The notes below the pieces were generated by a model. It was not told the origin of the DNA. It did no database searches and was given only the letters and a program-made list of their open reading frames with translations. A stretch of 64,000 bases of DNA from Nocardiopsis ganjiahuensis DSM 45031 (GTDB lineage Bacteria; Actinomycetota; Actinomycetes; Streptosporangiales; Streptosporangiaceae), in NCBI RefSeq assembly GCF_000341085.1, contig NZ_ANBA01000008.1, positions 1-64,000 of the forward strand, written 5' to 3'. The position numbers and the translations under genes were made by a program. How positions within the stretch are numbered: position 1 is the first letter of the stretch; every line of letters begins with the position of its first letter. This document shows, one piece after another, positions 15,850 through 24,456 of the stretch.

Positions 15850-16758
15850 TCAGGTCAGGTCGGGCCAGGGTGCGGGTGGCGGGCAGGTGAACAGGTGCAG
15901 CAGCCCGAGCAGGCGGCTGGCGGGTGGGGCGCTCCAGTGGCGCTCGCCGGGTCGGGGCAGGGGGTCGGCCAGGCGGGCCAGGGCCCAGGTCAGGTGGTGC
16001 CACAGGACGCGGGCCTCCCAGGGGTGGTCGGGGGGTGTTCCGAGGGTGTGGCGGTAGGCGGACAGGACCGGGGGCAGCCAGTGGGGTGGGAGCTTGGCGA
16101 AGTCGGTGGCCGGGTCGGCCAGGGCGGCATCGCCCCAGTCCACGAGGGCGGTGAGTGCGCCGGTGCGGTCGTCGGTGGTGCTCACCAGCAGGTTCTGCGG
16201 GGCCAGGTCGCCGTGCACGAGGGTCGGTGCGGGGTCGGGGGGAAGGAGGGCGGCCAGGCGCTCGCACCAGGAGTTCAGCCAGTGGGCGTTGTGGGCGTCC
16301 AGCAGGCCCTGGTGTTGCAGGCGCTCCAGCAGGGGTGCGGTCTCGGTCAGGGCGCCGTGGTGGGCGAGTGCGGGCAGGGCGGTGGTGGGGATGGTGTGGA
16401 TGCGGGCCAGTTGGCGGCCGATCTGGGCCAGGACCCGTGGTGGGGGGCGGTGGCCGCCGGGGTGGGCCAGGTCGGTGCCCGGGGCGCGTCGGAGCAGCAG
16501 GTGAGGGGCCTGATGGGGTGGGTCGGCCCAGTCCACCAGGGCGGGGGTGCGCACCCCCGCGCGGACCAGGAGGGGGATCAGGGTCGCTTCCTTGCGCAGG
16601 TCGGCGAAGTGGTCGGGGGTGCGGGGGATGCGCAGGACCAGGTCGGGGCCCAGGGCCAGGACGTGGTTGGCGCCGCCTCGGGGCAGGGGGCGGATGTGTT
16701 CGGGGCCGATGTGGTGGTGTGCGGCGATCGTGTACGCGGCGGCGGGGACGGCTTCCAT
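15850..16758 (-). CDS. Aminoglycoside/macrolide phosphotransferase family protein
   Basis: A 302-residue protein with a complete set of APH motifs: N-lobe LPRGGANHVLALGPDLVLRI, catalytic loop LVHGDLAPQNLLV, and the metal-binding DWGDAALADPATDFAKL. The motif order and a spacing of about 30 residues between the last two resemble Mph and APH(3')-like enzymes and many kinases of unknown small molecules in actinobacteria. Resistance is possible but not shown. ATG 16758 is preferred over GTG 16776 because the family block starts just after it; neither has a strong ribosome-binding site. It is probably monocistronic, since the neighbouring gene at 16904 has its own start and ribosome-binding site far upstream. 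Confidence 0.83.
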   Translation of the reverse strand: MEAVPAAAYTIAAHHHIGPEHIRPLPRGGANHVLALGPDLVLRIPRTPDHFADLRKEATLIPLLVRAGVRTPALVDWADPPHQAPHLLLRRAPGTDLAHPGGHRPPPRVLAQIGRQLARIHTIPTTALPALAHHGALTETAPLLERLQHQGLLDAHNAHWLNSWCERLAALLPPDPAPTLVHGDLAPQNLLVSTTDDRTGALTALVDWGDAALADPATDFAKLPPHWLPPVLSAYRHTLGTPPDHPWEARVLWHHLTWALARLADPLPRPGERHWSAPPASRLLGLLHLFTCPPPAPWPDLT

Positions 16759-16903
16759 GGGCTGGGATCCTCGCACGCCCGGGTGGGTGGCGCCTGTGGT
16801 TTTTCGGCGCTGGTGGGGTGGTGTTGTCGCGGCCCGGGGGGCGAAGCGTTGCCGGTGGGTCGGTGCGATCAGTGCAGGGGTGGTGGCCTGGCCCCGGCCG
16901 CTC

Positions 16904-17980
16904 TCACCCTTCTTCTTCGTCCGTGCTGTGGGGCGCTGTCTTCAGCCGCGACTGCCCCACCGCGAGGTAGAAGGGGGAGGGCACGACCGGGCGCTTGCCG
17001 CCGAGCAGGCGGCGCAGGTTGAACGCGGCCCAGGTGGGGGCGGCCCTGACGGCGGTGTACATCAGGACCGCTTCTTCGGTGCCCTCCAGCGTGTGCAGCG
17101 CGGGCCCGTACACACCACGTCCCATCCACTGGGGTGTGTCCGCGCGATCGGTGTCCAGGATCCGCACCGGGGCCGTCCACTCCGACCGGTCCGCAACGAG
17201 TTCGGGGGCTGTGATGACCCACAGGCCCTGGTGGGGGAAGTTCGGTGTGTTGTGCAGGTTCGATCCCCGGGCCAGCACCATGACCCACCGCTGCCCCACA
17301 CGGTGGACGGCGTTGTCGAAGAACCCCTCCTGGGGTCCTGCGAAGACCTGGGGTGGTGACCACGCGATCCCGTCGGTGCTCTCGGTGCTCTCGGTGACCC
17401 GGAGTTCGTAGTCGGGCAGTTCACCCGGTCCGATCTCGTTGGGGTTGGCCTGGAACCACATCACGTAGCGGCCCCGGTCATGGATCACGAGAGGTTCCAG
17501 GACGCTTTTGCGGGGTGCGCTGCCGACAAGGACGGGCTCCGCACGGCGCTCCCAGCGTCCCTGGCGGTACTCCAGGACCCCGATCGCGTAGCTGCTGCGG
17601 TTTCCGTAGTGCTGGGGTGAGGCGCGGCCGGTGTAGTACAGGCGCGGCGGGTGGTCGTCGGTGCCGGGCACGAACGAGGGTGTGTGCATTCCCGCGCGGT
17701 CCCACCCGTGCCGGGGAGGGTCCTGGACCAGTGGCCGTACCCGGCCGCGGGTGTCGGTGTCCCACACCCACCGTCCGCTGTCCAGGGCCTGGCCGGGGGC
17801 CAGGCGCGCACGGTACAGGCGGTTGCGGAACGTCGTGGAGAAGCCGCCCAGGTACATCGTGGGGACGCCGTCGATCACGTGTAGGTCGGGGTCGCCGACG
17901 CCCAGCAGTCCGCGCGGCATCGGGCCCTGGACCATGTCCCACAGTGCGGTGGACCGATGTGGGGCGTTGATGGGGAACAT
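16904..17980 (-). CDS. Five-bladed beta-propeller protein, glycosyl hydrolase-like (GH43/GH32 superfamily type)
   Basis: A 358-residue protein without a signal peptide or membrane segment. Repeating blade-like units are visible: VGDPDLHVIDGVPTMYLGGF, MHTPSFVPGTDDHPPRLYYTG, LEPLVIHDRGRYVMWFQANP, and FFDNAVHRVGQRWVMVLARG. The Asp in GDPDL and the Asp/Glu residues at blade starts are where glycosidases of the arabinanase or levansucrase superfamily place catalytic acids. Whether it hydrolyses or phosphorolyses a sugar cannot be told. ATG 17980 has GGAGGC six bases upstream; longer readings are not family-like. No sugar transporter or regulator is adjacent. Confidence 0.7.
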   Translation of the reverse strand: MFPINAPHRSTALWDMVQGPMPRGLLGVGDPDLHVIDGVPTMYLGGFSTTFRNRLYRARLAPGQALDSGRWVWDTDTRGRVRPLVQDPPRHGWDRAGMHTPSFVPGTDDHPPRLYYTGRASPQHYGNRSSYAIGVLEYRQGRWERRAEPVLVGSAPRKSVLEPLVIHDRGRYVMWFQANPNEIGPGELPDYELRVTESTESTDGIAWSPPQVFAGPQEGFFDNAVHRVGQRWVMVLARGSNLHNTPNFPHQGLWVITAPELVADRSEWTAPVRILDTDRADTPQWMGRGVYGPALHTLEGTEEAVLMYTAVRAAPTWAAFNLRRLLGGKRPVVPSPFYLAVGQSRLKTAPHSTDEEEG

Positions 17981-18283
17981 GCCTGCCTCCGGGAATCGAA
18001 CACGCCGAACGGCGCGGACTCCCCTGGGGCTCAGGTAGGTCGTTGTTCGGACAGTAACAGTGCCCGCCCGCCGATGCCAGAGGTGTTTCCGGTCCGGGAA
18101 GGGGGGCGCTCGTCCACCGGTGGGGCGGCGGGTGCAGCGGAGCTGGTGGGTGCACTTCTTGTGGTGCACCGGATTACCGGCCTATGCGGTACCTGTGCGG
18201 GGTGGGGCGGGCAGGTGCCCCGCCCGGGGTGGGGGCGCCCGGTGGTCCTGTCGGGTGGGGCGGGTGCGCACTAGGCTCCGGTG

Positions 18284-19036
18284 ATGGATCGAGTAACTGA
18301 CACCCCCGCTGCGCCTTCTGATGCGGTTCGGGTCAACGATTACGACGGCTTCGCCGAGGACTACGCGGCCCACAACGAAAGCGGTGTCCAGAACGCCTAC
18401 TACGAGCGGCCCGCCATGCTGTCCTTGGCCGGTCAGGTGTCGGGGCGGCGGATCCTGGACGCCGGCTGCGGGGCGGGCCCGCTTGCGGCGGCTCTGCGTG
18501 AGCGCGGCGCCCAGGTCAGCGGTATCGACGCCAGTGCTTCGATGGTGGCGTTGGCCAGGCGGCGCCTGGGCGATGAGGCGGATCTACGGGTGGGTGATCT
18601 GGCCGATCCCCTGCCTTTCCCCGACGCCGCGTTCGACGACGTGGTCGCTTCCCTGGTGCTGCACTACCTCAGGGACTGGGGGCCCACGCTGGCCGAGATG
18701 CGGCGGGTGCTGCGTCCGGGCGGTCGGCTGATCGCTTCGGTGCACCACCCGTTCGTGGACTACGCGATCCAGGATCCGCGGCCCGACTACTTCGCGACCA
18801 CCAGCTATCGCGACGAGTTCTCCTTCGGTGGGCGGTCGGCGGCGATGAAGTTCTGGCGCAGGCCTCTGCACGCGATGACCGATGCCTTCACCGCCGCGGG
18901 TTTTCGGCTGTGTGTGATCAGTGAGCCCCAGCCCGACCCGGCCGCCCGTGAGTTGTTCCCCGAGGACTTCCAGGAGCTCTCGACCAAGATCGGGTTCCTC
19001 TTCTTCGTCCTGGAGGCGCCTTCCGCCCCGGAGTAG
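18284..19036 (+). CDS. Class I SAM-dependent methyltransferase
   Basis: A 250-residue methyltransferase of the Methyltransf_11/UbiE-like type. Motif I is ILDAGCGAGPLAAALRERG, motif II region VSGIDASASMVALAR, and the post-motif FDDVVASLVLHYLRDWGP with the promoter-type RVLRPGGRLIASVHHPF follows. The C-terminal half (SYRDEFSFGGRSAAMKFWRR) resembles small-molecule methyltransferases of unknown substrate. A -10-like TAGGCT (18272-18277) ends six bases before ATG 18284 and there is no ribosome-binding site, so translation is probably leaderless; GTG 18281 is the alternative. A strong terminator follows at 19056. Confidence 0.87.
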   Translation: MDRVTDTPAAPSDAVRVNDYDGFAEDYAAHNESGVQNAYYERPAMLSLAGQVSGRRILDAGCGAGPLAAALRERGAQVSGIDASASMVALARRRLGDEADLRVGDLADPLPFPDAAFDDVVASLVLHYLRDWGPTLAEMRRVLRPGGRLIASVHHPFVDYAIQDPRPDYFATTSYRDEFSFGGRSAAMKFWRRPLHAMTDAFTAAGFRLCVISEPQPDPAARELFPEDFQELSTKIGFLFFVLEAPSAPE

Positions 19037-19055
19037 GCGAGGCGCGGGACACAGC

Positions 19056-19100
19056 AGACGGGTACACCCCAGGACAGTACAGCCTGGGGTGTACCCGTCT
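19056..19100 (+). terminator. Strong hairpin after the methyltransferase gene
   Basis: Two perfectly complementary 18 bp arms (19056-19073 and 19083-19100) with a 9-base loop lie 19 bases past the stop codon. The tail is only CGTTTG, but the stem is the most stable perfect one in the window. Confidence 0.75.
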
Positions 19101-19131
19101 CGTTTGTGCGGGGTCCTGACCTGGGTTCAAT

Positions 19132-19297
19132 AACGTTGGCGGGCCGCATCGGGGGTCTGGAGGGGCTTGGGGCACCCCTGAAGGTCTGACTTCCTAGAAG
19201 GTTGACTTATCGGAAGTCAGGATTTCCAGCCCCGCGGGGATTCGTTTCGTTGTCCAAAGTGCTTAACGTTACTTAGAAACGTTATCAACTAAACGTT
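19132..19297. repeat. Cluster of four AACGTT motifs in an AT-richer spacer
   Basis: AACGTT occurs at 19132-19137, 19265-19270, 19278-19283 and 19292-19297. The last three are 13 and 14 bases apart, lie in an unusually AT-rich stretch for this genome, and precede the pentapeptide-repeat gene at 19464. The spacing suggests a cooperative protein-binding array (AACGTT is also the centre of many LacI-type operators) or an iteron-like structure. The rest of this 427-base gap between genes (19037-19463) holds the terminator at 19056 and nothing else I can name. Confidence 0.4.
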
Positions 19298-19463
19298 ATT
19301 CCGGAGGGGTGCCGACCCCGGCCCGGCCATCGCACAGGCCGGCCCGGGCGGTGCGCGGTGGTAGGTTCCACAGGCAACAGACCGTGGTGCCCAGGTGTGC
19401 ATCCGCCGCCCCGCCCGTGTCCACACCCCGCGGCCCCCAGGGCCGCCCTCGGGAGAGGACCCC

Positions 19464-20126
19464 GTGAACGACCGCACCGTCCCCACCGCGCTCTCGGACC
19501 TGCCCTACGCCCAGGACCTGCGCCCCTTCACCATGGACCAGCTCCACGAGGACCCCCACGACGTGGTCCACTTCGACGGCGACACCTTCGAGGGGATCAA
19601 CCTCACCGGCGCACGGTTCATCGAGAGCGCCTTCACCGGCACCCGGTGGGAGGGCGGGGCCATGCGCCGGTGCAGGTTCACCGACGTGTGGATGCACACG
19701 GTGCGCATGAGCGGCACCGACATCGCCGAATGCACCTGGCTGGACAGCCACGTCCTGGCCAGCCTGTTCGCCGCGACCGCCTCCTTCGGCTGCGACATCC
19801 AGCGCGTGGTCTTCTCCTCGTGCAAGTTCAACGGCGTCAACTTCCGCACCTCACGCATGGTCGACGTGCTCTTCCAGGACTGCGTGCTGACCGACGTGGA
19901 CTTCGGCGCGGCCTCCCTGACCCGCATCGCCTTCCCTGGGTCCAGCCTGCGCGGTGTGAACCTGACCAGGGCCCGGCTGCGCGAGGTCGACCTGCGCGGG
20001 GCGAGCGAACTCGACCTCGCCTCGGGCTTCGACTCACTGGCAGGCGCGGTCATCGGCCAGGCCCAACTGCTCGCGCTGGCCCCCGCCCTGGCCGCCAACA
20101 CGGGGATCACGGTCACCGACCACTGA
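19464..20126 (+). CDS. Pentapeptide-repeat protein
   Basis: A 220-residue protein whose residues about 40-190 are consecutive A(D/N)LxX-type five-residue units, for example FEGINLTGARF, FNGVNFRTSRMVDVLF, LTDVDFGAASL and LREVDLRGASEL. These stack into a right-handed quadrilateral beta-helix. Some members protect DNA gyrase from quinolones, but most have no known role, and this one has no resistance signature I can recognise. GTG 19464 has GAGAGGA at good spacing. Its stop lies only 64 bases before the left end of the Tn3-type transposon. Confidence 0.85.
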   Translation: MNDRTVPTALSDLPYAQDLRPFTMDQLHEDPHDVVHFDGDTFEGINLTGARFIESAFTGTRWEGGAMRRCRFTDVWMHTVRMSGTDIAECTWLDSHVLASLFAATASFGCDIQRVVFSSCKFNGVNFRTSRMVDVLFQDCVLTDVDFGAASLTRIAFPGSSLRGVNLTRARLREVDLRGASELDLASGFDSLAGAVIGQAQLLALAPALAANTGITVTDH

Positions 20127-20189
20127 GCCCCGGCACGGGGGCGGCTCGAGCGTTGCCCCGCCCGCCCCTTCCCCCGCGCGCCCCTGGAC

Positions 20190-20240
20190 GGCCCAGTTCT
20201 CCCGAAGCTACGGCGAGGGGCAAAGTAACCCGTGAGTAGC
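20190..20240 (+). repeat. Left terminal inverted repeat of the Tn3-type element
   Basis: About 50 bases matching the right end in reverse complement with one difference. The left end also contains a second inverted copy of CTCCCGAAGCTAC (20199-20211) as GTAGCTTCGGGAG at 20236-20248, which the right end lacks. Confidence 0.85.
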
Positions 20241-20351
20241 TTCGGGAGCGGTCTGAGGTCACGGATCGGGCGAACCCACCGGTAACCCGGAACCTGTCCG
20301 CGATCGTGTGCGCTGTCGAGTACCGACCGCCACGATCTGGGGGCACCCCTC

Positions 20352-22740
20352 ATGCGCCAGGACCGGTCCCCCGAGCAGCTCGTAGACGAGTGGACCCTGG
20401 AAGAGGGCGACCGCAAGCTACTCGGAAACAAGAGCGGCGCCACCCGCCTCGGGTTCGCACTCAAGCTCAAGTTCTTCCAGATCGAGGGCCGCTTCCCCTC
20501 CTACGCCGAGGAGATCCCGGCCGCCGCGGTGGACTTCGTCGCCGACCAGGTGGGCGTGGAAGCGGCCCTGTTCGGCAAGTACCCCTGGAACACCCGGTCG
20601 GTGAAGTACCACCGCAGCCAGATCCGTGACAAGTACGGCACCCACGCGGCCACCGAGGAAGAAGAGGACCAGCTCGCCGACTGGTTGGCGGACCAGGTGT
20701 GCCCGGTGGAGGTCGACCGCGACGAACTCGCCCAGGCCGTGGTGCGCCGGTGCCGCACCCTGAAGATCGAGCCCGCGCGAGGGGCAGGTCGAGCGGATCG
20801 TCGCCTCCGGGGTACGCAGGTTCGAGGAGACCTTCACCACCAGCGTGATGACCCGCCTGGGTCCGGGCATCTGCGACCGGCTCCAGAGCCGGGTGCTGGG
20901 CACCGAGGGCGTGCTGGGGGCCGTGAAGTCCGATCCGGGCCCGCTGGGGCTGGAAACCCTGCTGACCGAGATTGACAAGCTCAAGACCGTGCAGGCACTG
21001 GGACTGCCGGATGAGCCGTTCGGGGGCGTGTCGGAGAAGATCGTGGCCGCCTGGCGCTCGCGGGCGGCCCGGATGTACCCCTCCGACTTCGCCGAGTGCG
21101 CCGAACTGGTGCGCTGCACCCTGCTGGCCGCGCTGTGCTGGACCCGGCAGGCCGAGCTGATCGACTCCCTGGTGGAGCTGCTGATCCGCCTCATCCACCG
21201 GATCAACGCCCGCGCGGAGAAGCGGGTGGAGAAGGAGCTGATCGGAGAGCTGACCGCGGTGCCGGGCAAGAAGGGCATCCTGCGCCGGATGGTGGACGCC
21301 TCCCTGGCCGAGCCCGGCGGGACGGTGTCCGAGGTGATCTTCAGCGCGGTCCCGGGCGGGGAGAAGACGCTGCGCAAGCTGGCGCGCGAGCTGATGGCCA
21401 CGGAGAAGGCGATGGCCGAGCGGGTCCGCTACCAGCTGCGCGGCTCCTACTCCCACCACTACCGACGCATGCTCTCCCCGCTGCTGGCCGCCCTGTCCTT
21501 CCGCTGCAACAACACCGCCTACCGGCCGGTGATGGAGGCGATCGAGCTGCTGGGCCGCTACACCGACGTCGACCGCAAGGAGAAGTTCTACGGCCGCGCC
21601 GAGCACGTGCCGATCGAGGGCGTGGTGCCCAAGGCCTGGGCCGAGGCCGTCACCGACCAGGTCTCGGGGCGGGTGGAGCGCATCCCCTATGAGCTGTGCG
21701 TGCTCATCGCGCTGCGCGAGGCCCTGCGCCGGCGGGAGATCTACGTGGAGGGCGCAGGGAAGTGGCGCAACCCCGACACCGACCTGCCCGGCGACTTCGA
21801 GGACAACCGGGACGTGCACTACGCGGCGCTGAAGAAGCCGGTGGAGCCCAACGCGTTCGTGGACGGCGTGCGCACCCGGATGCGCCAGGCCCTGGACCGG
21901 CTCGATGTGGTGATGGCGAAGGGCACCACGGGCGGGGTGCGGATCGTGACCCGCAAGGGCCAGCCCTGGATCAGCGTGCCGAAGCTGGAGGCGCTGCCCG
22001 AGCCGCAGAACCTGGGAGCGCTCAAGGGGGAGGTGCAGCGCCGGTGGGGCACCATCGACCTGCTCGACATCCTCAAGGACACCGCGCTGCTGACCGGGTT
22101 CTGCGAGGAGTTCGCTTCGGTGGCCACCCGCGAGGCCATCCCGAAGTCGACCCTGCACCGGCGGCTGTTGCTGTGCCTGTTCGCGCTGGGGACCAACATG
22201 GGCATCAAGCAGATGATCGCCACCGGCGACCACGGCGAGGACGAGGGGGCGCTGCGCCGCACGCGGGCCTCGCACATCACCCGCGACAACCTGCGCCGCG
22301 CCATCGCCGCGGTGGTGAATGAGACCTTCGCCGCTCGGGATGCCACCTGGTGGGGCACCGCCACCACCACGGCGTCGGACTCCAAGCGGTTCGGGTCCTG
22401 GGAGTCGAACCTGATGACGGAGTTCCACGCCCGCTACGGCGGGCACGGGGTGATGATCTACTGGCACGTCGACAAGGGCCGGGCGTGCATCTACTCCCAG
22501 CTCAAGTCGTGCTCCTCCTCCGAGGTCGCGGCGATGATCGAAGGGGTGCTGCGGCACTGCACCGACGCAGAGGTCCAGGCCAACTACACCGACACCCACG
22601 GCGCGTCCATCGTGGGGTTCGCCTTCACCGAGCTGCTCGGGTTCAAGCTGCTGCCCCGGTTGAAGAACATCGGCGCGGTGCGCCTGTACAGCCCCGATGA
22701 GGGGCCGGCGACCTGGCCGCACCTGGAGCGGGTGGTCAAG
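20352..22740 (+). pseudogene. tnpA: Tn3-family transposase TnpA, frameshifted and lacking its C-terminus
   Basis: The N-terminal part starts at ATG 20352 (GFALKLKFFQIEGRFPSYAE, YPWNTRSVKYHRSQIRDKYG), as in Tn3 transposases. At about 20775-20780 the frame breaks: LKIEPA continues as [19 protein letters not shown] only one frame over, consistent with one extra base. The rest reads through YHRRMLSP-type, [17 protein letters not shown] and GTNMGIKQM blocks to the catalytic Asp in SDSKRFG (22378-22380) and Asp in YTDTHG (22591-22593). After [13 protein letters not shown] (to 22740) the normal tail with the catalytic Glu is missing and unrelated sequence continues in frame to 23571. Unless the frameshift is a sequencing error it cannot make a full transposase, and the DDE triad is incomplete in any case. 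Confidence 0.85.
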
Positions 22741-23571
22741 AACCGGCCCAAGTGCGCGGACTGCTACCTCAAGGCCGACCTGGGCGCCGCTGCGCGCGGC
22801 TTCGTCGGCAAGGCCCAGGAGATGATCGCCGCCATCGAGGTCGAACCCGCCGCGCCGGCCCCGCTGGTGGCCGAGTGGCGGTGGTGGGCGGCAAAACACC
22901 TCCAAGGCGCGCTGGCCGCCGAACAGGTCATGGACCAAGCCGGGCGGGTGGAGCAGGTGCTGGCCACGATCACCGAGCGGGCCCGGCACCTGGCGCCCAC
23001 CACGGCCGAGGCGGGCCGGGCCGCGGCCGCCGACGGGGTGCTCACCCTCCTGGAACGCGGGCACTGGGCCCAGGGCTGGCTGCGCCACCTCACCGGACGT
23101 CGCCCGCGCCCGCTGCCCACCGCCGAGATCGCCCAGGTGGGCGAAGCGTTCCACACGTGGCTGGCCGGGTGGGTGCGCGCGGTGGCCGCCGAGCACGACC
23201 CCGCCCACCAGGGCCACTCCACGGCACGGCTCACCACCGCTCTGACCCGGCAGATCACCGCCTTCACCGACGCCTACTTCCCCGCCGAGACGGGCCGGGC
23301 CTGGCGGGGACTGGGGCTGCCCGTCCTACCGCCGGGCGCCCAGCGCTACGGACGTCTGGACGTGGTGCTGTGGCACCCGGTCTTCGCCCCGGTCGTGATC
23401 GAGATCGACTCGGCGCCCAACCGCTCCTCGGCCGCCAAGCTGGCCTTCGCCCGCGACGCCGGTGCTCTGGCATTGTGGGTGCGCTTCGGCAAGGGATCGG
23501 TGGACGCACCCGAGGGAGTGCCCGTCGTGGACCTGCGCCAGGATCTGGCCCCACTCCACAGGGTCCGCTGA
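22741..23571 (+). other. Foreign C-terminal segment fused in frame to TnpA, PD-(D/E)XK nuclease-like
   Basis: 276 codons in frame with the transposase but with no Tn3 TnpA character. The first part is helical and Ala-rich ([16 protein letters not shown]). The last 90 residues contain [11 protein letters not shown] (Asp at 23359), [20 protein letters not shown] (Glu 23401, Asp 23407, Lys 23437) and [13 protein letters not shown]. An Asp, then E-x-D on a beta-strand, then a Lys-bearing helix and a final hydrophobic strand is the layout of PD-(D/E)XK-type endonucleases. The similarity is judged by eye. It may be a cargo gene that lost its own start when joined to tnpA. It ends 6 bases before the convergent methyltransferase gene. 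Confidence 0.55.
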
Positions 23572-23577
23572 GTCGGG

Positions 23578-24273
23578 TCAGGGCTCGCGGGCCCGTAGCG
23601 CCTCGGCCGCCTCCTCAGCCCGTTCCTTGAGCGTCTCCAGCTCCTCCGGGCGGCGGGCCAGCAGGTGGGTGTCGAGGAAGCCCCGTTCGGAGGCCGGGTC
23701 GTGGAGCAGCCGCGCGAAGGGAACGAGCCCGGCGTCGGCCAGTAGCTCGGCCAGGCACTCCGCTGGCCAGCTGTAGGCAGGCGCCACTTTGTGGTCGAAT
23801 CGGACCGGCTCTGGCCCGTCCGTGCCAAAGCAGGAGACGAGGAGCAGGCCGCCCGGTGCCAGGACGCGGACTTGCTCGGCGAGCAGCTTCGGCACGTCCC
23901 CCGGAGGGGTGTGGATCATCGAGTAGTGGGCCAGTACGCCGCCGAGCGCGCCGTCCTCGATCGGCAGGGACTCCATCCGCGCCTGCTGGAAGCGCAGCGC
24001 CGGATGAGCTCTGCTGGCGTGGTCGATCATGCCCTGGGAGAGGTCGAGCCCGACGGCGTTCAGGCCCAGTTCGTTCAGCATGGCCGTCAGATGTCCGGGT
24101 CCGCACCCAACGTCGGCTGCCCGTAAGTTGCCCGTCGAGCGCACCAGTTCGGCGAATGTGGCGACCATGGCCCGGGAGAACGGTTGTGTCTCCAGCCGGT
24201 TGGCGAACAGCGACGCGTAGAGCTCGACGACCCCGTCGTAGGCGGCCCCGGTCTCGTCCTGATGATCTGCCAC
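23578..24273 (-). CDS. SAM-dependent methyltransferase, transposon cargo
   Basis: A 231-residue class I methyltransferase of the UbiE/Methyltransf_11 group: AADVGCGPGHLTAMLNELG (SAM loop), AVGLDLSQGMIDHA, LGGVLAHYSMIHTPPGDVP and VRVLAPGGLLLVSCFG. The length is normal and no motif is damaged. GTG 24273 is preferred over TTG 24303 because AGGG lies at suitable spacing and the family sequence begins soon after. It is divergent from the resolvase gene, with the res site between them, and converges on the transposase reading frame. The substrate is unknown; a resistance or self-protection role is a guess. Confidence 0.83.
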   Translation of the reverse strand: MADHQDETGAAYDGVVELYASLFANRLETQPFSRAMVATFAELVRSTGNLRAADVGCGPGHLTAMLNELGLNAVGLDLSQGMIDHASRAHPALRFQQARMESLPIEDGALGGVLAHYSMIHTPPGDVPKLLAEQVRVLAPGGLLLVSCFGTDGPEPVRFDHKVAPAYSWPAECLAELLADAGLVPFARLLHDPASERGFLDTHLLARRPEELETLKERAEEAAEALRAREP

Positions 24274-24311
24274 GAGCAGGACCCTACAGTCGATCCGGGC
24301 CAACTCCGAAT

Positions 24312-24452
24312 CTGTCGGAGAATCGATCGTTTCTCAGACAGGTGCCCCGAGCGCCGCCGGAGGGCGCCGAACCGGGCCTGAGGGTGTCGGAAAAACGTGT
24401 TGAAAACTTCCGGTGTTCATCTATTCCGAGAGCACCGTTTTTCGTGCACTCA
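24312..24452. other. res site (resolution site) of the Tn3-type element
   Basis: Subsite I is a dyad at 24312-24341 whose 12-base arms match at 10 positions (CTGTCGGAGAAT and TTTCTCAGACAG in inverse). Further TGTCGGAAAAACG (from about 24386) and CGTTTTTCGTGCA (to about 24449) stretches form two more partial dyads ending just before the resolvase start, the three-subsite layout expected for a serine resolvase. Confidence 0.6.
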
Positions 24453-24456
24453 GGGG

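Noticed and set aside
19308..19466. Small frame starting GTG after GGAGGGGTG upstream of the pentapeptide gene
   Set aside because: About 52 Pro/Arg-rich codons with no protein character. It ends at the TGA that overlaps the real GTG start at 19464.
20467..23217. A 916-codon open frame antisense to the transposase
   Set aside because: Low-complexity Gly/His/Leu/Gln composition and no family similarity; the plus-strand frame carries clear Tn3 motifs.
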